Shown: positions 34,502-42,560 of the stretch, one piece after another
How positions within the stretch are numbered: position 1 is the first letter of the stretch
Layout: each line of letters opens with the position of its first letter
NCBI RefSeq assembly: GCF_004349135.1
Contig: NZ_SMFN01000020.1
Location: 9,720 to 65,696, forward strand
Direction: 5' to 3'
Source of the DNA: Flavobacterium sandaracinum
GTDB taxonomy: Bacteria; Bacteroidota; Bacteroidia; Flavobacteriales; Flavobacteriaceae
DNA: 55,977 bases
The notes under the pieces: generated by a model
The model's input: only the letters and a program-made list of their open reading frames with translations
Database searches by the model: none
What the model was told of the DNA's origin: nothing
Program-made: the position numbers and the translations under genes

Positions 34502-35917
34502 TTAATCGAAATAACTCCTAAACATCATGTAAGTTTTTTCTTTTATTAATCCCTCAAGTATTTTCTTGTCCATCCCTGAATTGACAAGAAATGAACTAAT
34601 TAAAAGCAATCTTAGCCTTTTCATTAATAAAACCAATTCTAATCCATTACTTGCTGCTTTTTTATCTTTTGAGTTATAATGAGTTAAATAATTTCTAGTT
34701 TTGACAATTGATTTAATAAATTTATCTTGGTCTCCTATCATTGCATTAATCTGGTCATTTGAAAACTCGTTTATTAAATACTTTAGTCTTGTATCAAAAT
34801 GAAGTGGATTAGATAATTTGGATGCCACCCAATTCTTTAAAACTTCTGGAACGGAACTTAAAACTATGTCAACTTTTCTTTTGAATTCTATATCTTGCGT
34901 TGTCCTTTCTTTATCTTCGACAATCTTTAATTTTGAATGAAAACTCTCCGCTGCTTGTGCAACATTCAGAAACATAATTTCCAAATAGTATTCAGATAAG
35001 TAAAATTGACCGAAAACTAAATTCAACGGTGCTTCAAATTTTTCATAATAATTAAACCAATTCTGTATAATTGATTTGAATTTATCTTCAATATCTCTAT
35101 AAGTGAATATCATTTGCCAATCTTCTTTTGGCTTGTCAAATTTTAGATTGGGTGTGATAATAGTATATAGATCAATATCAATTCTTATATCGTATTTGTT
35201 GCGAAACTGGTCACTATATATTTCAGCAACTTCAATTCTAGTTTGACTTTGAGTTGATGCCGATAAAAAGTTTTGAAATTTTTTTACATTATATAACAAA
35301 TCATCTAAGGTTTGACCCTTTTTAAAATGTAGAGCTAATGTGGTATATTGTTTCAAAGTTTGCTCTTTTATTACTCTTCTATATAAGGGGAAATTTGAAT
35401 GGAATTTAATCTCCAATTCCAAATTCTCATCAATTTCTACGATTATTGGTTCCGGCTTAGTAAACGTTATTACATCTTCACAATTGGGTATTTCACTATC
35501 GACACTTATACCACTAATTCCTACCCATTCGTGAAGATTATAGATAGTTGTATAAATAGAATTGAAGGTAAGATTTTCAATATTATAAATATGGATTCCT
35601 TTCAACATATATTCCACTCGAAAATTCAAAGTATATGGTTGATTTTCCTCTCTAAAAATAAGTTTTGGATCATTTTCATTCCGAGGAATACCTGTTGAGG
35701 ACGAAAATTGACATTGATGTAATGTAATCTTATCACCTCTATAAGTTATCCCCAAAATAATTTCTTCACCATCATGTTCGGACATATCGTAAAAACTTCC
35801 TATTAATTCTAATACATGACGATTATCTGCAGGATCAAAAGTTAAAATACCGGGCACTTTTCTTTCTTCATTACGCGGTAGAAACCACAAACCTTTATAT
35901 TCCAGTTTATCAATCAT
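34502..35917 (-). CDS. apeA: ApeA-like HEPN anti-phage protein
   Basis: A 471-residue protein with an ATG start. The N-terminal ~250 residues begin LEYKGLWFLPRNEERKVPG and are beta-rich with a GITYRGDKITLHQC segment, as in ApeA N-terminal domain 1. The C-terminal part is a helical HEPN domain with KTRNYLTHY, Arg-408 and His-413, the R-N-x3-H ribonuclease motif. ApeA is a single-protein abortive-infection system thought to cleave RNA upon infection. It stands alone: 133 bases from the XRE gene (convergent) and about 200 bases from the mobilization genes, with no partner visible. Confidence 0.8.
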   Translation of the reverse strand: MIDKLEYKGLWFLPRNEERKVPGILTFDPADNRHVLELIGSFYDMSEHDGEEIILGITYRGDKITLHQCQFSSSTGIPRNENDPKLIFREENQPYTLNFRVEYMLKGIHIYNIENLTFNSIYTTIYNLHEWVGISGISVDSEIPNCEDVITFTKPEPIIVEIDENLELEIKFHSNFPLYRRVIKEQTLKQYTTLALHFKKGQTLDDLLYNVKKFQNFLSASTQSQTRIEVAEIYSDQFRNKYDIRIDIDLYTIITPNLKFDKPKEDWQMIFTYRDIEDKFKSIIQNWFNYYEKFEAPLNLVFGQFYLSEYYLEIMFLNVAQAAESFHSKLKIVEDKERTTQDIEFKRKVDIVLSSVPEVLKNWVASKLSNPLHFDTRLKYLINEFSNDQINAMIGDQDKFIKSIVKTRNYLTHYNSKDKKAASNGLELVLLMKRLRLLLISSFLVNSGMDKKILEGLIKEKTYMMFRSYFD

Positions 35918-36120
35918 GAAAATAATTTAAGTTGTGTTAAAAAATATTTTAATGAAAATTCTATAATTCTCCATACAAAGGTACAAACTTAGAATGAGTC
36001 TTAGACTCGACTGATTATTAGATCATTTTTTTTGTTAAGTAGAATTTACAATATTTTAATGAGGTATATCAGGTATATTATTATCTTAAATTATTGATAC
36101 TGTTGTGTTTTTATATTAAA

Positions 36121-37377
36121 TCATCTTCTTATTGCTCTCTTTCTTTTTCTTTTTAGCAATTCATCATCAACCACTGGATCTACTTCATAGAGAAGAGATG
36201 ATAAAATGGATGTTAATTTTTCGGTGTTAATCTTCCAATCCTCTAATGACGGTTCTGTTTGTTGCACTTGCTTAGTTGTTTTGCCATCAGCACTAAATAA
36301 TTCATTAAGTTTTAAGTTTTGATCAACTTCACTCGATTTGAAATCTGTACCTGATAGTTCGTGAAAAAAGTGATTCTCCTGGATAAAACCATCTTTATTT
36401 ATTGTGGGTAAAATGTGAATTTCAAATTTCATCATCCTCTGTTGATACTCTTTTAAATTGTTTGGTTTTGTCATCAAAACATTCAAATGAGCATTCCTAA
36501 TTTGCTTTTTTATATCATCCCTATTATTCGATTCTATTTCTATTTTTTTATTGATTTCATGTTTGTCTTGAGGACTTCCATTTTTTAAAATATTTTGATT
36601 TTGAAATTTTTCAAGTTCTTTTCGTTTATAATTAAAATGTTCATCAAAAGTTTTTTCGTTCGAATTGATCCATTTCACTCTATCAAATCCCACTTGATAT
36701 TCGTTATTACCAATTTTTCTATTGGTTTGTTTTTCATTACAAGTAGGGCTTAATTTTAATATTTGTGTTTTATCTTTTCTGGAAACAATTATGTGAATGT
36801 GAGATTGCAGACCCTTTTTATACTCTCCAGAAATTTCCTTTCCATTAATAACCTCTTTATCTGTACCCTTGTATTTTCTAAAATGCTCAATTTTTGCAAA
36901 ATAAACTAAATCAGCACCCGTTTTAATTCCTTTGTCTTGACGATTAAAATTCAAAGCATAGTTATCCATTACTTTGCGTCCATACTCTCTTATAAGATTA
37001 TTAAATTGCTCTAATTCAGATGAGTTTAATTCCGAAATACTTGTAACTTCTTTTTTTCCTGTAGCCAGAAAGGCTATATGACTCAACTCATTCTCGCTGA
37101 AGCTAATTGTTGGAGCAAAATATTTAGCATCATTAGCTCCTAATTTTCTTTTATTGTTATCGATTGCGCTTATAACATCTATCGTACTGATATTAATCTC
37201 TGAAGCTGTAAAGAACCATTGTTTCCTATTTTCTAGCTGAGATATTTCACTCATTGAGGAAGATTTTTTGATGATTCTGTCTAATTCTTCATTTTCCTTT
37301 TCTAAGTAAATGGCTAAGTTGGAACAACTTCCTTTATTGTCTGCTCCAAGTGTACTATGATGTTTAGATATTGGCAT
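36121..37377 (-). CDS. DUF5712/BtgB-like relaxase (mobilization protein)
   Basis: A 418-residue protein. The N-terminal KHHSTLGADNKGSCSNLAIYL segment and the histidine motif QSHIHIIVSRKD (His-193, His-195), which would bind the metal of a single-strand DNA transferase, fit the DUF5712/BtgB family. The likely nucleophile tyrosine cannot be fixed by eye. It should nick the element at oriT and pilot the strand through a helper conjugation system. The start overlaps the stop of the BtgA-like gene by one base (TAATG), so the two are co-translated. The basic C-terminus (KRKRKRAIRR) could bind DNA. No coupling protein is encoded nearby. Confidence 0.82.
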   Translation of the reverse strand: MPISKHHSTLGADNKGSCSNLAIYLEKENEELDRIIKKSSSMSEISQLENRKQWFFTASEINISTIDVISAIDNNKRKLGANDAKYFAPTISFSENELSHIAFLATGKKEVTSISELNSSELEQFNNLIREYGRKVMDNYALNFNRQDKGIKTGADLVYFAKIEHFRKYKGTDKEVINGKEISGEYKKGLQSHIHIIVSRKDKTQILKLSPTCNEKQTNRKIGNNEYQVGFDRVKWINSNEKTFDEHFNYKRKELEKFQNQNILKNGSPQDKHEINKKIEIESNNRDDIKKQIRNAHLNVLMTKPNNLKEYQQRMMKFEIHILPTINKDGFIQENHFFHELSGTDFKSSEVDQNLKLNELFSADGKTTKQVQQTEPSLEDWKINTEKLTSILSSLLYEVDPVVDDELLKRKRKRAIRR

Positions 37378-37895
37378 TATGAAAAAAGAGATTTAATTTT
37401 ACCCATAGTGCCCGATTTGTTTTTTTCGTCTAATAGTTGACAAATAAGCAAAATAGCTTGTCTATTTTTTTGTAATTCAGAAATTATCATTTTAGTTCTT
37501 TCCCCATCATTGCTATTTATTTTGTTCAGATTCTCAAGATGAGCTTTTTTTATTTCAGTTATTCGTTCTGAATGTTGGTTTAGGAGTTTATCTATCGAAA
37601 TAATTAATTTTGAAATTTCTTCCTTTTGAGCATTTTGATAATTAAAAACATCTTGTCTTAATGGTTTCAAAATATCTCTTTCTTGAACTTTTAAAAAAGA
37701 GACTATCCTTCTATCTAAAGCGGCAACCATTAAAGATGGGTTTTTGTTTACAGCATCTTTGGGATCGATACCTGTTTTTTTGAAATAATAAATCATTTCT
37801 TGTATAAGAACCCCTAAGTTCATTCGTAAGCTTTCAGATAATTTCCCAAGTTCTGTATGCGCTTTTTCATCTATAATAATACTTTTTTTAGTCAT
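37377..37895 (-). CDS. BfmA/BtgA-like mobilization accessory protein
   Basis: A 172-residue protein with an ATG start. The N-terminus (KSIIIDEKAHTELGKLSESLRMNLGVLIQEMIYYF) is a ribbon-helix-helix-like DNA-binding segment as in BfmA/BtgA family proteins. The rest is a long helical, coiled-coil-prone region. It is expected to bind oriT and load the relaxase encoded directly downstream. The gene begins about 120 bases from a strong inverted repeat that I take as candidate oriT. Confidence 0.8.
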   Translation of the reverse strand: MTKKSIIIDEKAHTELGKLSESLRMNLGVLIQEMIYYFKKTGIDPKDAVNKNPSLMVAALDRRIVSFLKVQERDILKPLRQDVFNYQNAQKEEISKLIISIDKLLNQHSERITEIKKAHLENLNKINSNDGERTKMIISELQKNRQAILLICQLLDEKNKSGTMGKIKSLFS

Positions 37896-37980
37896 AATTA
37901 TAATTTTTAATACTGTTAATCAAGTGGTTACGTCTTTATTATATTTAAATTATAAAATCTTATAAACTTCATTCTTCAAG

Positions 37981-38002
37981 AAAGCCTTATTTTCAAGGCT
38001 TT
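37981..38002. terminator. hairpin upstream of mobilization genes
   Basis: AAAGCCTT-attttc-AAGGCTTT is a perfect 8-bp stem between the primase and mobilization operons. It could terminate the primase transcript on the minus strand or form part of the transfer origin. Confidence 0.45.
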
Positions 38003-38013
38003 GGCCTCGCAGA

Positions 38014-38053
38014 GCAAGTAGGATAGGGGTTTTTCCGCCCCTGTCCTACTTGC
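38014..38053. promoter_or_regulatory. candidate oriT inverted repeat
   Basis: GCAAGTAGGATAGGGG (38014-38029) and CCCCTGTCCTACTTGC (38038-38053) pair at 15 of 16 positions, the remaining one being a G-T pair, around an 8-base loop. The GC content is high for this region. It lies 43 bases past the end of the primase gene and about 120 bases upstream of the BtgA-like gene, where Bacteroidota mobilizable elements carry oriT. A strong terminator is the alternative. Confidence 0.5.
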
Positions 38054-38095
38054 TACTCTTTTAGAGACATTTAGATTGCGATATCTTAGAGATTT

Positions 38096-38953
38096 CTATT
38101 CTTTTAGACATGTTTTTTTGTCTAAAAATTCATTTAAATCTTTGCATTCTGAATAAGTAATCCTACCATCTTTAGCTCCTGGAAATTGAGTTGAAATCAA
38201 TTTAGTGTATTTGTCTCCAGCTTCATCATTATCGAGAAACAATTCGATTATTTTATAATTTTGTAGAATGGAAGTATTCTTTTCAACTAATGCTACAGAG
38301 TTTAAAATCAAAGAATCTGATTCCTCCATTGGTAGATTATTCCAAATTTGCTGAAACGACAAATAGTCAAAAAAACCTTCATAAACCCTAAGTATTTGTG
38401 AACCATTGCGAATCAAAGTTATATCTTTCTTTTTCAAACAAATCTTCGCATATTTGGATCTTATTTCCCAACCTTGACTATTATTTTGAAATCCAATCCC
38501 GAAGTATTTTTTATCATTAATAATGTAGTGTACTTCTTTTAGCTGTTCAATATTTTTATAAAATTTTATATGTCTACTCTCCAGATATTGTAATAAAGCG
38601 AAATGTTGAATTGGAATTATTTTTTCAATTTGATTAGTGTTACTTTCTTTAATTGGGACTTCAGAAATTTGCTTTTGAAAAGAAAAAAGAGTGTCAAATT
38701 TTTCTAAGTAAGTCAAAGCCTCTGTAACATTAAATCCAAACTTTTGAATTACAAAATCTATTACGTTTCCTCCAACTTGTTCCCCATGGTCAAACCATCT
38801 GTTAATTTTTCTATTGAGTTTAAATGAAGCTGTTTTTTCAATCCTAAATGGAGACAGGTACCAACTTTCAGTTTCATTACATTTAGTGGGTTCACATCCT
38901 AAATTTTGAAGAACTTTTTCTATTGGTATTTCTCTTGCTTGTGTTGTATTCAT
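38096..38953 (-). CDS. TOPRIM primase-like protein
   Basis: A 285-residue protein with an ATG start. The N-terminus (SWYLSPFRIEKTASFKLNRKINRWFDHGEQVGGNVIDFV) is the CHC2/DnaG-type nucleotide-binding fold, although the zinc cysteines are mostly absent. The C-terminal half has a TOPRIM domain: YEGFFDYLSF with the catalytic Glu and ELFLDNDEAGDKY with the DxD. It should synthesise primers for element replication or for conversion of transferred single strands. It follows the primase-helicase gene after a 206-base repeat-rich spacer, and the two form a replication module typical of Bacteroidota elements. Confidence 0.82.
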   Translation of the reverse strand: MNTTQAREIPIEKVLQNLGCEPTKCNETESWYLSPFRIEKTASFKLNRKINRWFDHGEQVGGNVIDFVIQKFGFNVTEALTYLEKFDTLFSFQKQISEVPIKESNTNQIEKIIPIQHFALLQYLESRHIKFYKNIEQLKEVHYIINDKKYFGIGFQNNSQGWEIRSKYAKICLKKKDITLIRNGSQILRVYEGFFDYLSFQQIWNNLPMEESDSLILNSVALVEKNTSILQNYKIIELFLDNDEAGDKYTKLISTQFPGAKDGRITYSECKDLNEFLDKKTCLKE

Positions 38954-38987
38954 TGCAGTATTTTTGCGGGTTTAAAAAATAAAAAAA

Positions 38988-39182
38988 ATGATGAATTGAT
39001 GACAAAGTACCATCAGCCCAATAGTAACAGTGGTTTTACACGTCGTCATTTTGTCATCATGTCATCACTTTTAAAATTCAGTCATCATTTTTTATCATCA
39101 TTTCATTTTTTGATGACAAAGTGATGACAAACAGAAGCCTTACTGTTGTTGGCTAAATTCTATATTGTCATCAATTCATCAT
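38988..39182. repeat. iteron-like TGATGACA repeat cluster
   Basis: TGATGACA or its complement occurs at 38997, 39052, 39060, 39111, 39122 and 39166, with near matches (GTCATCA, TATCATCA) at about 39081 and 39093. ATGATGAATTGATGACAA at 38988-39005 is exactly the reverse complement of 39165-39182, which includes the last codons of the helicase gene. Placement between two replication genes suggests a replication origin or a binding site for the replication proteins. Confidence 0.6.
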
Positions 39183-40368
39183 TATAATCAGATAAAAAAT
39201 CTCTAGTGATCGAATAATAACGACCTTTTGTTACGTTTTGATAAAAATCAAGGTCGTTAGTGATGCTTACTTTTTGATACTGGTTTGAATTTTTTGCTTG
39301 CTCTAGCTTCCAATTTTTGCGTATAATATTTTTTATTTCAACAGCATCATATCTAATCTTAAACTTGTTTAAAATGTTTAATAAGTCGGAGAAGCTAAAA
39401 TCTAAATTTTCAATGTCCAAACTTTCCATTGTATTCAATAAAACATTAACTAATTCTCTTTCAATTTGATTTGAATTATACCTTACCAATTTTAACAACG
39501 CTTTTGTTTTAATCTGATCTGGAGTAAACCACATTCGTGATTGATTTTCAGTAGATAGTTTTCTATTGATTAAAAAATGTAAAAATGCTGGAATTTCATC
39601 TATTAGTTTTTGTAAAATATCAACATCTTCTTTTTGAAATTTATTAACCTTTATTACCCAAAAGCGAATTTCATCCGAGTCAATTTTAATAAATGAGGTT
39701 TCGTTGTTTGAACACAAAACGAATTTTCCAAAAAATGATGCTTCTTTTTTATCTTTTCCTTTTGCTTCTGTTTTATGAGTGTTGGCTGTAGATAGGTACT
39801 TTATTCGCTCGGTTAGTTCATCTGTCTTGAATAATACTTCATCAATACAAATTAAAAGTTTGGAACTCCAATCAGCGTTAAAATTTGAGGTGAAATCACT
39901 ATTGGTCAGAAAAGTGAGGTTGTATTCAAATATTTCTTTAAGCCATTTTAAGAAAGTAGACTTGCCAGTATTACGTTCTTTACTCACTAAACATAAAATT
40001 GGAAGAATTTGAGTTGGTCTTAAATAAATCAATTGTAAATAATCAATTCCTAATTCCAATTGCTCTCCAAAAATATGAGCTAAAAAACCAAGAGTATTTT
40101 CAATATCTCCTTCACAAGGTGATTTACTTATTTGATGATAAGTATTGTAATAGTCCTGAATTCTTTTTAAAAAAAATTCAGGACGGTTCTCAGGAATACA
40201 AATGAAACCATCATATCTTTCAATTTCTGAAAGAACATTTTTACCATGATCTTGCCTTATAAGTTCTGGAGACCATATAACTAAAATTTCCACAAAATCA
40301 CCTGAAGATAAAGGGTACAGGGATTTCTTAAAATAGGACGTACCTATTCGTAAATATTTCTCTTTCAT
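39160..40368 (-). CDS. primase-helicase family protein (D5/P4-type ATPase)
   Basis: About 402 residues from the ATG at 40368; a TTG adds three. The superfamily-3-like P-loop ATPase shows Walker A NTGKST (133-138), Walker B LLICIDE (171-177) and a sensor segment KFVLCSNNE (about 220) as in phage and plasmid primase-helicase proteins. It should unwind the element at its origin. The C-terminal ~100 residues form a winged-helix-like part. The last codons lie in the iteron cluster. It is followed by the TOPRIM primase and preceded by an HTH protein that may control the module. Confidence 0.82.
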   Translation of the reverse strand: MKEKYLRIGTSYFKKSLYPLSSGDFVEILVIWSPELIRQDHGKNVLSEIERYDGFICIPENRPEFFLKRIQDYYNTYHQISKSPCEGDIENTLGFLAHIFGEQLELGIDYLQLIYLRPTQILPILCLVSKERNTGKSTFLKWLKEIFEYNLTFLTNSDFTSNFNADWSSKLLICIDEVLFKTDELTERIKYLSTANTHKTEAKGKDKKEASFFGKFVLCSNNETSFIKIDSDEIRFWVIKVNKFQKEDVDILQKLIDEIPAFLHFLINRKLSTENQSRMWFTPDQIKTKALLKLVRYNSNQIERELVNVLLNTMESLDIENLDFSFSDLLNILNKFKIRYDAVEIKNIIRKNWKLEQAKNSNQYQKVSITNDLDFYQNVTKGRYYSITRDFLSDYNDELMTI

Positions 40369-40457
40369 TTTGTACAATGTTTTTTATTGTATCTTTGGAG
40401 GATATAACATAGTTAGAATTAAAATAAAGCGTTACAATTTAGCGGAATTGAACACTT

Positions 40458-40745
40458 TTATTTTTTTAACTGCTTGGAAAATTTAGACAAAACTTCCTCA
40501 TCTGAATAGACTTTGTGCTTTCTAATCCATTCAACTATCTCAAGTCGATCGAAGAATAAAGCTCCGTTGGTTGGCTTGTTATGAGGGATTAATTTTTTAG
40601 CAGATAATTTGTGAATCGTACTATCTGAAAAGCCTGTATAGTTCATGAGATCTTTAATAGTAAAAATCTCTTTTTGGAACTGATTACCTTTTGTAATCAT
40701 CATTTTAATTTCATTTAACTGTTCAATAATTTTTTGTGGGTTCAT
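40458..40745 (-). CDS. helix-turn-helix protein (excisionase-like)
   Basis: A 95-residue protein with an ATG start. Residues about 25-80 (EIFTIKDLMNYTGFSDSTIHKLSAKKLIPHNKPTNGALFFDRLEIVEWI) are the winged HTH of the helix_turn_helix_17 type that serves as excisionase or replication regulator in Bacteroidota integrative elements. It is the first gene of the replication-mobilization block, 90 bases before the primase-helicase gene. Confidence 0.8.
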   Translation of the reverse strand: MNPQKIIEQLNEIKMMITKGNQFQKEIFTIKDLMNYTGFSDSTIHKLSAKKLIPHNKPTNGALFFDRLEIVEWIRKHKVYSDEEVLSKFSKQLKK

Positions 40746-40837
40746 AATTTTTGTTTTAGAATTATGAGGCTAAACTATTGGAATGAAACTAGATGAAACG
40801 TGGAATTGCGACTTGGTCACATAATAATTCGGGGAAT

Positions 40838-41563
40838 TTACATTTTTTGAACACTTTCATATACCTTTTTTTGAAAAAGGGTAACGGTTATTCTATTTTT
40901 ATCAGATAATGATTTTTCATTTACAGGAATATATTTCCCTGCTTTCTTATATTGTAGCAGAGAAGCTATACATTTTTTAGGAATTACACTGCTTGAATCT
41001 AATTTTATCAAGAAAGGAATCATAAATTCATTGATAAAACCGTGTGTTTCCTGAGCACTAATTTCTAATTCAAAAAAATAATTGTTATTAGATTTTTTTA
41101 AGCAATTAGCAATCAAACTTTGAAAGTCACTTAATAATGTGTCATCGTTAAATAGTTCAATCTTTTTGAATTCAACATAATAGTAATTTATTGCATCTCT
41201 ATTAGCCTCAATTAAATCAGCTACTTTTTTCTCAGATATATTATTTGAAGACTTTGATGTATTTTGGAACTGAGATAAATTACTATTTGACTTTTCTCTA
41301 TTATATCGATTAAAAATATTATCACCTTTTAAAAAATATATGGAAGAAACAGTAAGTAAAAATGAAAAAACTACTCCTAAAATTAGAATTATTAAATGGA
41401 ATAAAATAAAATTACCGTTGTATAATTGAAGAGCGCTATTGATAACGACAATAATAGGTAATAGCGGGGCTAAAATATATGACGTTTTCTTAGTTAATAA
41501 AGAATTTATCTTTTGTATTTGTCTATGAAGAAAGAAAAAAGATTTTTCAATTATTTTTATCAT
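40838..41563 (-). CDS. two-TM membrane protein at element edge
   Basis: A 241-residue protein with an ATG start. It has two hydrophobic segments (about 28-47 and 52-77) near the N-terminus, then a charged cytoplasmic domain of 160 residues. The latter contains FFELEISAQETHGFINEF and PKKCIASLLQYKKAGKYIP, which I do not recognise. It is the outermost gene of the element, 166 bases from the right att site, a position often used by cargo such as exclusion or immunity genes. Function unknown. Confidence 0.55.
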   Translation of the reverse strand: MIKIIEKSFFFLHRQIQKINSLLTKKTSYILAPLLPIIVVINSALQLYNGNFILFHLIILILGVVFSFLLTVSSIYFLKGDNIFNRYNREKSNSNLSQFQNTSKSSNNISEKKVADLIEANRDAINYYYVEFKKIELFNDDTLLSDFQSLIANCLKKSNNNYFFELEISAQETHGFINEFMIPFLIKLDSSSVIPKKCIASLLQYKKAGKYIPVNEKSLSDKNRITVTLFQKKVYESVQKM

Positions 41564-41615
41564 AACGCTAATTATTTTTAATTGAAAAGTAAAAATACTA
41601 AAAAAACATAGCTAA

Positions 41616-41646
41616 TTGAAACAGAATGAAAAGTTTACTATCTTTG
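41616..41646 (+). promoter_or_regulatory. promoter facing the tRNA from inside the element
   Basis: TTG (41616-41618) and TATCTTTG (41639-41646) with 20 bases between them match the Bacteroidota promoter consensus. A transcript would run about 70 bases to the hairpin at 41694-41719, so it could be a small RNA, or the promoter of the element's excised circular form. Confidence 0.4.
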
Positions 41647-41693
41647 CGAGGTCAACAATTTGTTATACATATATTGTACTGATGAAAACAAAA

Positions 41694-41719
41694 AAGCCTC
41701 TACATTGCTGTAAAGGCTT
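41694..41719. terminator. hairpin downstream of tRNA
   Basis: AAGCCT and AGGCTT arms around a 14-base loop, with A and T runs outside, lying 11 bases past the tRNA 3' end on the element side. It probably terminates the tRNA transcript in the integrated state. Confidence 0.5.
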
Positions 41720-41729
41720 GATTTTACTA

Positions 41730-41772
41730 GTGGTCCCACCTGGGCTCGAACCAGGGACCACCTGATTATGAG
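41730..41772. repeat. attR: 43-bp direct repeat within the tRNA gene
   Basis: Identical to 9746-9788. This copy is part of the complete tRNA gene, whose 3' half is therefore supplied by the element. Confidence 0.9.
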
Positions 41773-41804
41773 TCAGGTGCTCTAACCAGCTGAGCTATAG
41801 GACC
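41731..41804 (-). tRNA. tRNA with CAT anticodon (Met or lysidine-type Ile)
   Basis: A complete 74-base cloverleaf: acceptor GGTCCTA pairs with TGGGACC, the D-arm is AGCTCAGCTGGTTAGAGC, the anticodon stem-loop CCTGACTCATAATCAGG carries CAT, and the T-arm is CCTGGTTCGAGCCCAGG. No CCA is encoded. CAT fits elongator tRNA-Met or tRNA-Ile with lysidine at position 34, and I cannot decide by eye. It serves as the integration site of the 32 kb element and very probably of the left element as well. Confidence 0.92.
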
Positions 41805-41948
41805 GGTTTAGAGTTTGCAATATTACTACTATTTTTTCTTTGCTCCAAATATTTCCTTATTAGATTTTAGGATAATTAACTAATTAACACCACTGAATCA
41901 CAAACCAACTGACTATTAGAATACTACCTTATTCCATTTAAAATAAAA

Positions 41949-42350
41949 TTATTTAATTTCTTGACACAATTCAATCAGCACTCCATTAGTACTTTTGGGA
42001 TGTAAAAAGGCAACCCATTTATTATCAGCGCCTTTCTTTGGAACTTCATTTAAAACCACAAAACCCTCTTTTTTTAAACGTGTAATTTCTGAAGTAATAT
42101 CTTCTACATCAAAAGCGATGTGATGAATTCCTTCTCCTTTTTTTTCTAAAAACTTAGCAATAGGACTTTCGGGCGTGGTTGCTGCCAAAAGCTCAATTTT
42201 GTTAGGCCCATTCATAAAGAAAGAGGTGGTCACACCTTCACTTTCAACTGCTTCAAATTTGTAAGCAGGAGCACCAAAAAGTTTTTCAAAAACTAAATTT
42301 GACACTTCTAAATCCTTAACCGCAATCCCTATGTGTTCTATTTTTCTCAT
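41949..42350 (-). CDS. mce: methylmalonyl-CoA epimerase
   Basis: A 133-residue vicinal-oxygen-chelate protein of the usual length. It has KIEHIGIAVKDLE at the N-terminus (metal His), KIELLA (metal Glu), GIHHIAFDVEDI (second His) and a C-terminal GVLIELCQ (final Glu). It interconverts (S)- and (R)-methylmalonyl-CoA in propionate and branched-chain amino-acid breakdown, acting in the cytoplasm. It is the first chromosomal protein gene beyond the tRNA and is divergent from the lipoprotein gene. Confidence 0.92.
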   Translation of the reverse strand: MRKIEHIGIAVKDLEVSNLVFEKLFGAPAYKFEAVESEGVTTSFFMNGPNKIELLAATTPESPIAKFLEKKGEGIHHIAFDVEDITSEITRLKKEGFVVLNEVPKKGADNKWVAFLHPKSTNGVLIELCQEIK

Positions 42351-42560
42351 TATTTATACTATCAATTCAACGTTATTTTTAAATTCAAGCAGCCAGTAAG
42401 CCGTAACAAAATTTATTTGACGTAAATTTAATCATTAAAAACAAAAAAGTGACGCTTTCTATAAAAGTAAGCTCAAATAATTCGGTCATAATAATTCTAT
42501 AAAAAATTTCGATTGCATGAATTATAATTGTTATTTTGTAGATTCTAATTATGATTTGAT

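Larger units (their letters stand above)
9746..41772. mobile_element. integrative mobilizable element with defence island (~32.0 kb)
   Basis: The element is bounded by 43-bp direct repeats at a tRNA gene, with 31,984 bp from repeat to repeat. It carries an integrase just inside the left end, and an HTH protein, primase-helicase, TOPRIM primase, BtgA-like and DUF5712/BtgB-like mobilization proteins near the right end. No type IV secretion, coupling protein or Tra genes are seen, so it should depend on a helper for transfer. Genes between about 12.4 and 35.9 kb are mostly phage-defence cargo on the minus strand. The right end recreates a complete tRNA, so integration is harmless to the host. 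Confidence 0.85.

Noticed and set aside
41680..41765. Short plus-strand frame running through the tRNA (contains PPGLEPGTT)
   Set aside because: This is the well-known spurious peptide produced by translating a tRNA gene on the wrong strand.
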